The position numbers were made by a program, and so were the translations under genes. 12,264 nt of DNA from an uncultured Prevotellaceae bacterium (lineage in GTDB: Bacteria; Bacteroidota; Bacteroidia; Bacteroidales; Bacteroidaceae). The DNA lies in NCBI GenBank assembly GCA_946413885.1, contig CAMKMK010000052.1, positions 1-12,264 of the forward strand, given 5' to 3'. The notes under the pieces are model-generated. The model was not told the origin of the DNA. It ran no database searches and saw only the letters and a list, made by a program, of their open reading frames with translations. Below are positions 6,361-12,264 of the stretch, in pieces; the stretch's first letter is position 1; every line of letters begins with the position of its first letter.

Positions 6361-7281
6361 TTAACTGCTTTTTCTTGTTTGTTCCTGACGTTCCAGCCAC
6401 TCCTCTTTCGTCCGTTTCCAACGATTGTGAGTCCAAAGCCACAACTCTGGCTGCTCCTTGATCTGCTCCTCCAAAAGCTGGGCGTATCGATCTGTAATAC
6501 CATAATCATCAACCTCCTGAGGATTCATGGAAATGGGTTCTATATAGCAATCGTAATAACCTCTGCGAGGACGAGTCACACGAACGTAGAAGATGCAAGC
6601 ATCCACCTGTTTCCCAATCTTCTCAGTACCAATAAAGAAAGAGGTGTCGTGATTCAGGAAACGAGTCCAATGATGCATAGCCTCCCACTTGGGACTCTGA
6701 TCTGCGATGATGCCTATCGCTTCCATTTTACCCTCTCTGCGAACCGTCAGAATCTGTCTCAACGTCTCTTTCATGGGGATACAAAGACCTCCAAACTGAG
6801 ACCTCAGGTGTATGAAGAACCCATCCATCATTCTGTTCTTCAGAGGGTGATATATCTGAGCCCCCATCAACCCTTCCTCTAAATGTAAGGAAAACGAAGC
6901 AATCCACTCCCAATTACCATAATGGCCCAGATTATAGAAAATAAACTGTCTGCCTAACCGCTTCATTTCCAGCTGGGATTCCTTCAATCCATAGAAACGT
7001 ACACGCCGTCTAATCTCATCATGCGAAATAGTCATCAACTTCAGCGTCTCCACAAGATAATCACAAAAGAAATGGTAGAACCTCTTTTCTATAAGGCAGA
7101 TATCCCTCGCACTCTTCGCTGGGAAAGACTCTTTCAATTGGCGATGAACCAATCTGCGCCGATAGCGAACCACATAATACACAAGTACCCAGATGATGTC
7201 AGACAAGACATACAGCACACGCAAGGGCAAATGTGACATGGCCCACAAAGGGGCGGCTATGAGTTTATGATACCACTTCAT
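6361..7281 (-). CDS. LpxL/HtrB-like lysophospholipid (lipid A) acyltransferase
   Basis: 306 residues, the usual length for LpxL/LpxM-type inner-membrane enzymes that add a secondary acyl chain to a lipid A precursor. An N-terminal hydrophobic region (about 7-39) ends in basic residues (RYRRRLVHRQLKESFP), as in the family. The catalytic HX4(D/E) motif is GHYGNWEW with His120 and Glu125. Supporting motifs are IYHPLKNRMMDGFFIHLR (143-160), IIADQSPKW (191-199), GTEKIGKQ (218-225) in place of the usual 'glarLA', and ELWLWTHNRWK (279-289). I start at ATG 7281. A TTG five codons upstream would sit inside the promoter. The first ATG lies four bases beyond the -7 element, so the mRNA may be leaderless. 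It heads a three-gene operon with the reductase and glf. Exact acyl donor and acceptor are not visible. Confidence 0.92.
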   Translation of the reverse strand: MKWYHKLIAAPLWAMSHLPLRVLYVLSDIIWVLVYYVVRYRRRLVHRQLKESFPAKSARDICLIEKRFYHFFCDYLVETLKLMTISHDEIRRRVRFYGLKESQLEMKRLGRQFIFYNLGHYGNWEWIASFSLHLEEGLMGAQIYHPLKNRMMDGFFIHLRSQFGGLCIPMKETLRQILTVRREGKMEAIGIIADQSPKWEAMHHWTRFLNHDTSFFIGTEKIGKQVDACIFYVRVTRPRRGYYDCYIEPISMNPQEVDDYGITDRYAQLLEEQIKEQPELWLWTHNRWKRTKEEWLERQEQTRKSS

Positions 7282-7369
7282 GTTGCAAAGATACAAAGAA
7301 TGGAGGAAAACTCAAACGTTCAATCTTCAAAAGTTCGATGAAATGGTCAATTTTGTTCCATTCACTCAT
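7265..7369 (-). CDS. Doubtful 34-residue ORF overlapping the acyltransferase start
   Basis: ATG at 7369 overlaps the TGA of the preceding small ORF by one base (TGATG), and the sequence just upstream contains a strong AAGGAGGAG, unusual for this phylum. The 34 residues start MSEWNKIDHFIELLKIERL, a plausible amphipathic helix, then run through the operon promoter and into the first codons of the acyltransferase in another frame. It could be a coupled leader peptide, the remnant of a longer gene, or chance. I do not recognise it. Confidence 0.2.
   Translation of the reverse strand: MSEWNKIDHFIELLKIERLSFPPFFVSLQHEVVS
7286..7316 (-). promoter_or_regulatory. Promoter of the acyltransferase-reductase-glf operon
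   Basis: On the minus strand, TTTG (7313-7316) is followed after 19 bases by TATCTTTG (7286-7293), an excellent match to TTTG-N19-TAnnTTTG. The ATG of the acyltransferase starts at 7281, four bases past the element, about where transcription should start. Motif is seen; start site is inferred. Confidence 0.7.
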
Positions 7370-7545
7370 CACCGCTCCTCCTTCTTTAATTCTCCTCTTG
7401 TCACATATCTTTTATTAATGACTGCCAGAAAGCTGTAACATCGCAGCAAAAATCTGGAAGACCTTGTATACTGAACTTTTTCGATATTTTCAACATAATA
7501 CTGCATTGCACACAGAGCCATTATCTTCAACACATTAGGCGGCAT
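7369..7545 (-). CDS. Doubtful 58-residue ORF, unrecognised
   Basis: ATG at 7545 gives 58 residues (MPPNVLKIMALC...RGELKKEER). The same frame stays open upstream to a TTG at 7641, for 90 residues in all. The middle (YYVENIEKVQYTRSSRFLLRCYSF) reads like a normal mixed helix and the end is strongly charged. The upstream extension is Cys/Phe-rich and less protein-like. No promoter or ribosome site is clear before the ATG. The stop is joined to a second small ORF by TGATG. It might be a real small gene or a decayed fragment; I cannot assign a family. Confidence 0.25.
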   Translation of the reverse strand: MPPNVLKIMALCAMQYYVENIEKVQYTRSSRFLLRCYSFLAVINKRYVTRGELKKEER

Positions 7546-7675
7546 CTGAGTCAAAAAAAGCAAGAAAAATGTTGATGATTTACAAAAGGCGAAGACAGGC
7601 AACCATTGACAGCAATAAACAAAATGAATATGGTCACTCAAAGTCTAGCAGCAGCTCATCAGTCGGGTGCCAAAT

Positions 7676-7763
7676 AACAACGTGTTGAAAGGGGAAAGTC
7701 AACGTGTTGAAATCGCAAACTCAACACGTTGAAAACTGAAAGATGACACGTTGTCTGGCGAGC
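7676..7763. repeat. 22-bp tandem repeat array B, four units
   Basis: Four contiguous 22-bp units start at 7676, 7698, 7720 and 7742, in the same orientation and with the same unit length as the array at 903-990. The 7698 unit matches the array A unit at 925 in 19 of 22 positions. The first two units have the core CAACGTGTTG; the 7720 unit has CAACACGTTG and the last has TGACACGTTG. The outer arms are thus largely kept while the two central bases switch from GT to AC. The last unit ends GTTGTCT..GAG as in array A. The array lies about 140 bases beyond the rpoC terminator and about 395 bases upstream of the acyltransferase start. Confidence 0.9.
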
Positions 7764-7902
7764 AAGATTGAGAAAAAAGGAAGGCAGTAAGCAACTACTT
7801 GATTTCGAGACACTTGAAAGAGAAGGAAGAAATAAAGCGCAGTAATCGGAAGAATAGAAGTGATTTGAGGACGTAAAAAGAGGAATGAGTAGCTAAAGAA
7901 AA

Positions 7903-7940
7903 ACAGGAGGATGTGTATTTTTCTTGACACATCCTCCTGT
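7903..7940 (-). terminator. Intrinsic terminator of rpoC
   Basis: Perfect 14-bp inverted repeat: ACAGGAGGATGTGT (7903-7916) pairs with ACACATCCTCCTGT (7927-7940) around a ten-base loop. On the minus strand it begins 29 bases after the rpoC stop and is followed by TTTTTCTTT (7894-7902), so it is oriented to end rpoC transcription. On the plus strand the stem is followed by purines, so it is not bidirectional. Confidence 0.9.
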
Positions 7941-7969
7941 GAGAAAAAGTTCAAAAGAAATCTTTCTGA

Positions 7970-10900
7970 CTACATGTCATCCTGGAATTCCAGAATGGAC
8001 TTGCGGTTAGCTAGAACACGATCGTAATCATCGCGGCTTCCAACGATAATCTTATCGAACTCGCGCAAGCCTGTACCAGCGGGAATCAAGTGACCGCAAA
8101 TCACATTCTCCTTCATACCTTCCAGATAGTCGGTCTTGAAGTTGATGGCTGCCTCGTTGAGGACCTTGGTGGTCTCTTGGAATGATGCAGCAGACATGAA
8201 ACTGGTCGTCTGGAGAGCTGCACGTGTGATACCCTGAAGGATCTGGGTTGAAGTGGCTGGTACGGCATCACGCACCTGAACGGTCTTCAGGTCACGACGC
8301 TTCAAGAGTGAATTCTCGTCACGCAGCCTGCGGGCTGTAACAATCATACCATTCTTCATAATTTCTGAATCACCTGCATCCACAACAACTTTCTTGCCCC
8401 AAATCTTGTCGTTCTCCTCAGCGAACTCTTGTTTGTCGACAACCTGTTGTTCGAGGAATCGGGTATCTCCTGGCTCTTCAATCTGAACCTTGCGCATCAT
8501 CTGACGTACGATGACCTCGAAATGCTTGTCGTTGATCTTCACGCCTTGCAGACGATATACATCCTGAACCTCATTCACTATGTATTCTTGTACAGCTGTG
8601 GGGCCCTTGATGGCCAAGATGTCGGCTGGAGTAATAGCTCCATCTGACAAAGGCGTACCTGCACGAACGTAATCATTCTCCTGCACCAGAATCTGCTTGC
8701 TCAGAGGCACCAAGTACTTGCGCTCGTCGCCTACTTTAGAGGTAATGATAATCTCGCGGTTTCCACGTTTAAGTTTGCCCATCTTGACCTCTCCATCAAT
8801 CTCAGCCACAACGGCAGGATTACTGGGGTTACGAGCCTCGAAAAGCTCAGTTACACGAGGAAGACCACCAGTGATATCACCACCACCGCCTACAACACGA
8901 GGAATCTTGACCAGGACGTCACCCGACTTAACAAACTGATTGTCCTCAACAGCGATATGACCACCAATGGGGAAGTTGTAAGTACGGATATTGTTGCCAT
9001 TCTCGTCGAGAATGTGGACAGTAGGCAGTTTGGCTTTGTCACGTGACTCAATGATAATCAACTCGCGCAAGCCTGTGGTCTCATCAGCTTCAACACGATA
9101 GGTAACACCCTCGATCACATCCTCGAAACGGATGCGGCCAGGAGTCTCAGTTACAATTACAGCATTGAAGGGATCCCATTTGGCAACAACTTCGCCTTTC
9201 TTGACCACTTCATTCGCTTTCTTGTAAAGAGTACTTCCGTAAGGCACATTCTGACTCAGAAGGATAATGCCCGTATGGACATCCACGAAACGTACTTCTG
9301 TCAGACGGCCAACAACCATCATGGCGGGTTTGCCTTCCTCATCCGTAATATCCACCGTACGCAACTCCTCGAATTCCACGCGAGCATCGTACTTGGCCTT
9401 GATCATAGCGTTGGCAGCAGCATTACCAGCCACACCACCAGCGTGGAATGTACGCAGGGTCAACTGAGTACCTGGCTCACCAATGGATTGAGCAGCAATG
9501 ACACCCACGGCCTCACCCTTCTGAACCATACGGCTCGTTGCCAAATTGCGACCATAGCACTTCATGCATACGCCCTTACGGCTCTCACAAGTGAGCACGG
9601 AACGTATCTCAACCACTTCGATGGGACTTTCCTCAATTTCCTGAGCTTTGGCCTCAGTAATTTCCTCACCTGCGGCACAAAGCAGCCTGCCAGTGGTAGG
9701 ATGAATGATATCATGAACAGAAACACGACCTAAGATACGATCGTAGAGAGAACTGATAACCTCGTCGCCATTCTTGAGAGCAGAACACTCCAAACCACGC
9801 AAGGTGCCGCAGTCCTCCTCATTGATGATCACATCGTGGGAAACATCCACCAGACGGCGGGTCAGGTAACCTGCATCGGCAGTCTTCAAAGCGGTATCAG
9901 CCAAACCTTTACGAGCACCATGAGTAGAGATGAAATACTCCAACACACTCATACCTTCCTTGAAGTTGGAAAGAATGGGGTTCTCGATGGTTAGAGGCTC
10001 TGCTCCAGCTTTTTGAGGCTTAGCCATCAAACCACGCATACCACTCAACTGACTGATCTGGCCAGCACTACCACGAGCACCAGAATCAAGCATCATATAT
10101 ACGGCATTGAATCCTTGGTCAGCCTCCTTCATAGTCTTCAGCAAAACAGCTGACAAATCATTGTTGACGTGTGTCCAAGTATCAATCACCTGGTTATAAC
10201 GCTCCTTGTCAGTAATGAAGCCCATTGCATACTCACCAGTGATACGATCAATCTCTTCATTGCCCTTACGAATAAGTTCTTCCTTCTCCTTAGGAATGAT
10301 GATATCACCCAAGTTGAAGGACAATCCACCCTCGTAAGCCAAACGGTAACCCAGGTTCTTGATACCATCCAAGAATTCACAAGCACGAGCAATACCAACC
10401 GTCTTGATGACATCGGTAATGATGCCACGCAAGGTCTTCTTGGAAATAACATCATTGAAGAAACCTACTTCAGCAGGAATGATTTCATTGGCGATAACAC
10501 GGCCAACAGAAGTTTCTACCAAACGTTTACCAAGACTGCCATCCTCCATCAAATCGTCCACAAGAACAAAAACAGGAGCATGAACGTCAACACGTTTCTC
10601 GTTGTAAGCAATGATAGCCTCCTCAGGACCATAGAACTTCAAGCCAGAACCCTTTGCGCCAGGACGAAGCTTGGTAATATAGTAAAGACCAAGTACCATA
10701 TCCTGAGAAGGAACGGTGATAGGTGCGCCATTCGCAGGATTCAGGATGTTGTGAGACTGAAGCATCAAAATCTGAGCTTCCAAAATAGCTTCATTACTCA
10801 AAGGCAAATGAACAGCCATCTGGTCGCCATCGAAGTCAGCGTTGAACGCAGTACAAGCCAATGGGTGCAACTGGATAGCCTTGCCTTCAATCATTTTAGG

Positions 10901-12259
10901 TTGGAATGCCTGGATACCCAGGCGGTGCAATGTTGGTGCACGGTTCAACAAAACGGGATGCCCCTTCATTACATATTCCAGAATGTCCCAAATGACAGGT
11001 TCCTTGCGGTCAACAATCTTCTTGGCACTCTTGACAGTCTTGACAATACCACGTTCAATCAGTTTACGGATGATGAATGGTTTATAGAGCTCAGCAGCCA
11101 TCAGCTTAGGCAAACCGCACTCACCCATTTTCAGCTCAGGTCCGACGACAATAACCGAACGGGCAGAGTAGTCAACACGCTTACCCAACAAATTCTGACG
11201 GAAACGTCCTTGCTTACCTTTCAACGAGTCAGAAAGTGACTTCAGAGGACGATTGCTCTCAGTCTTGACGGCACGACTCTTGCGACTATTGTCAAACAAG
11301 CTGTCAACTGCTTCCTGAAGCATACGCTTCTCATTGCGAAGAATCACCTCAGGAGCCTTAATTTCCACCAATCTCTTCAGACGATTGTTGCGGATAATGA
11401 CACGACGATATAAATCGTTGAGGTCACTGGTAGCAAAACGACCACCATCCAGAGGAACAAGAGGACGCAGTTCAGGAGGGATAACTGGCAAAATGCGCAT
11501 AATCATCCACTCGGGCTTGTTGTGTCCCTTGCTGGCACGGAAACTCTCGACAACCTGCAAACGCTTCAATGCGTCATTCTTGCGCTGCTGAGCAGAATCG
11601 GCTCCTGCCTGGTCACGCAATTCGTAAGACAAAGAATCCAGATCGAGGCTTACCAGCAAGTCATAGATGGCTTCAGCACCCATCTTTGCGATAAACTTGT
11701 TAGGATCAGTGTCCTCGAGATACTGGTTATTCTGAGGCAACTTTTCCATTACCTCCATATATTCATCTTCTGACAACAAATCATATTTTGCCAGAGGATG
11801 ATCCTGATTATTTGCCATTGGACCGGGTTGGATCACCACATAACGCTCGTAATAGATAATGGCATCCAACTTTTTGGTAGGAAGACCCAACAGATAACCA
11901 ATCTTATTGGGCAAAGAGCGGAAATACCAGATATGGGCCACGGGTACAACCAGTTGGATGTGACCACTACGCTCACGACGAACTTTTTTCTCTGTTACTT
12001 CTACACCACATCGGTCGCAGACAATACCCTTATAACGGATACGCTTGTACTTACCACAATGGCACTCATAGTCCTTGGTAGGACCAAAGATACGCTCGCA
12101 GAACAAACCATCTCGCTCAGGCTTATAGGTACGGTAGTTGATGGTTTCAGGTTTCAACACCTCACCATACGAATTCTCGAGGATTTCCTCAGGAGAAGCC
12201 AAACCGATGGTTATTTTGGTAAAATTACTTTTTACCTTGGTTTCTTTCTTAAAAGCCAT
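7970..12259 (-). CDS. rpoC: DNA-directed RNA polymerase subunit beta-prime
   Basis: Complete at 1429 residues, normal for Bacteroidota. The N-terminal zinc site is C66, C68, C81 and C84 (ECHCGKY...VCDRCGVE). The clamp and lid region leads to the active-site loop NADFDGDQ (473-480), with Mg-binding Asp475, Asp477 and Asp479. The bridge helix is near 770-805 (ISTHGARKGLADTALKTADA). The second zinc site is C817, C891, C898 and C901. The trigger loop is around 922-942 (SIGEPGTQLTLRTFHAGG), with catalytic His939. A large sandwich-barrel insertion splits the trigger loop (roughly 945-1125), as in E. coli, before DITGGLPRVTELFEAR (1128-1143). The C-terminal part carries FMSAASFQETTKVL. The ATG at 12259 gives the normal MAFKKETKVKSNF start. 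Only five bases upstream are visible, so promoter and rpoB are outside the window. A strong terminator follows the stop. Confidence 0.99.
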   Translation of the reverse strand: MAFKKETKVKSNFTKITIGLASPEEILENSYGEVLKPETINYRTYKPERDGLFCERIFGPTKDYECHCGKYKRIRYKGIVCDRCGVEVTEKKVRRERSGHIQLVVPVAHIWYFRSLPNKIGYLLGLPTKKLDAIIYYERYVVIQPGPMANNQDHPLAKYDLLSEDEYMEVMEKLPQNNQYLEDTDPNKFIAKMGAEAIYDLLVSLDLDSLSYELRDQAGADSAQQRKNDALKRLQVVESFRASKGHNKPEWMIMRILPVIPPELRPLVPLDGGRFATSDLNDLYRRVIIRNNRLKRLVEIKAPEVILRNEKRMLQEAVDSLFDNSRKSRAVKTESNRPLKSLSDSLKGKQGRFRQNLLGKRVDYSARSVIVVGPELKMGECGLPKLMAAELYKPFIIRKLIERGIVKTVKSAKKIVDRKEPVIWDILEYVMKGHPVLLNRAPTLHRLGIQAFQPKMIEGKAIQLHPLACTAFNADFDGDQMAVHLPLSNEAILEAQILMLQSHNILNPANGAPITVPSQDMVLGLYYITKLRPGAKGSGLKFYGPEEAIIAYNEKRVDVHAPVFVLVDDLMEDGSLGKRLVETSVGRVIANEIIPAEVGFFNDVISKKTLRGIITDVIKTVGIARACEFLDGIKNLGYRLAYEGGLSFNLGDIIIPKEKEELIRKGNEEIDRITGEYAMGFITDKERYNQVIDTWTHVNNDLSAVLLKTMKEADQGFNAVYMMLDSGARGSAGQISQLSGMRGLMAKPQKAGAEPLTIENPILSNFKEGMSVLEYFISTHGARKGLADTALKTADAGYLTRRLVDVSHDVIINEEDCGTLRGLECSALKNGDEVISSLYDRILGRVSVHDIIHPTTGRLLCAAGEEITEAKAQEIEESPIEVVEIRSVLTCESRKGVCMKCYGRNLATSRMVQKGEAVGVIAAQSIGEPGTQLTLRTFHAGGVAGNAAANAMIKAKYDARVEFEELRTVDITDEEGKPAMMVVGRLTEVRFVDVHTGIILLSQNVPYGSTLYKKANEVVKKGEVVAKWDPFNAVIVTETPGRIRFEDVIEGVTYRVEADETTGLRELIIIESRDKAKLPTVHILDENGNNIRTYNFPIGGHIAVEDNQFVKSGDVLVKIPRVVGGGGDITGGLPRVTELFEARNPSNPAVVAEIDGEVKMGKLKRGNREIIITSKVGDERKYLVPLSKQILVQENDYVRAGTPLSDGAITPADILAIKGPTAVQEYIVNEVQDVYRLQGVKINDKHFEVIVRQMMRKVQIEEPGDTRFLEQQVVDKQEFAEENDKIWGKKVVVDAGDSEIMKNGMIVTARRLRDENSLLKRRDLKTVQVRDAVPATSTQILQGITRAALQTTSFMSAASFQETTKVLNEAAINFKTDYLEGMKENVICGHLIPAGTGLREFDKIIVGSRDDYDRVLANRKSILEFQDDM

Positions 12260-12264
12260 ATTTT

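Noticed and set aside
6019..6882. 287-codon plus-strand open frame across the reductase-acyltransferase junction
   Set aside because: Both minus-strand genes are clearly real; the antisense translation has no domain I recognise.
7721..7954. 77-residue minus-strand ORF between rpoC and array B
   Set aside because: It spans the rpoC terminator stem and the repeat array. Its Phe/Leu-rich composition comes from A-rich plus-strand sequence.
10169..11239. Long (356-codon) plus-strand open frame opposite rpoC
   Set aside because: It is a shadow of the highly conserved rpoC reading frame; no promoter or recognisable protein motif.

Overview
The window looks like a piece of a Bacteroidota chromosome, most likely Prevotellaceae. 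The RpoC sequence, the TAnnTTTG-type -7 promoter elements, the mostly absent Shine-Dalgarno sequences and the envelope gene families all fit; the genus is my inference. No mobile element, tRNA, rRNA or CRISPR array is visible.

Layout from left to right: (1) the N-terminal two thirds of a secreted SGNH/GDSL hydrolase on the minus strand, with its promoter at 767-798; (2) a four-unit array of a 22-bp repeat (903-990); (3) a minus-strand single-pass membrane protein resembling a degenerate glycerophosphodiesterase-type barrel; (4) a tight plus-strand operon (1819-4205) of a GT2-like glycosyltransferase, a WaaP/Kdo-kinase-like protein and a galactofuranosyltransferase-like GT2; (5) a convergent minus-strand operon read from 7281 down to 4228: LpxL/HtrB-like acyltransferase, aldo/keto reductase, UDP-galactopyranose mutase (glf); (6) a 688-bp non-genic or weakly genic stretch (7282-7969) holding the acyltransferase promoter, doubtful small ORFs, a second four-unit array of the same 22-bp repeat (7676-7763) and the rpoC terminator; (7) a complete rpoC (7970-12259, minus). 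rpoB would be expected just beyond the right edge.

The two central operons read as one cell-surface glycolipid module. Glf makes UDP-galactofuranose. The GlfT1-like enzyme could transfer it, with the other glycosyltransferase and the sugar kinase decorating the same glycan. The LpxL-like enzyme acylates lipid A or a related membrane lipid. The joint pathway is inferred from gene content and proximity.

The most unusual non-coding feature is the pair of matching 22-bp tandem arrays. Both lie in the same orientation with four in-phase units each, and they bracket the seven-gene envelope block (993-7281) almost exactly. Their core is a CAAC-NN-GTTG dyad whose two central bases switch between AC and GT while the arms stay fixed.
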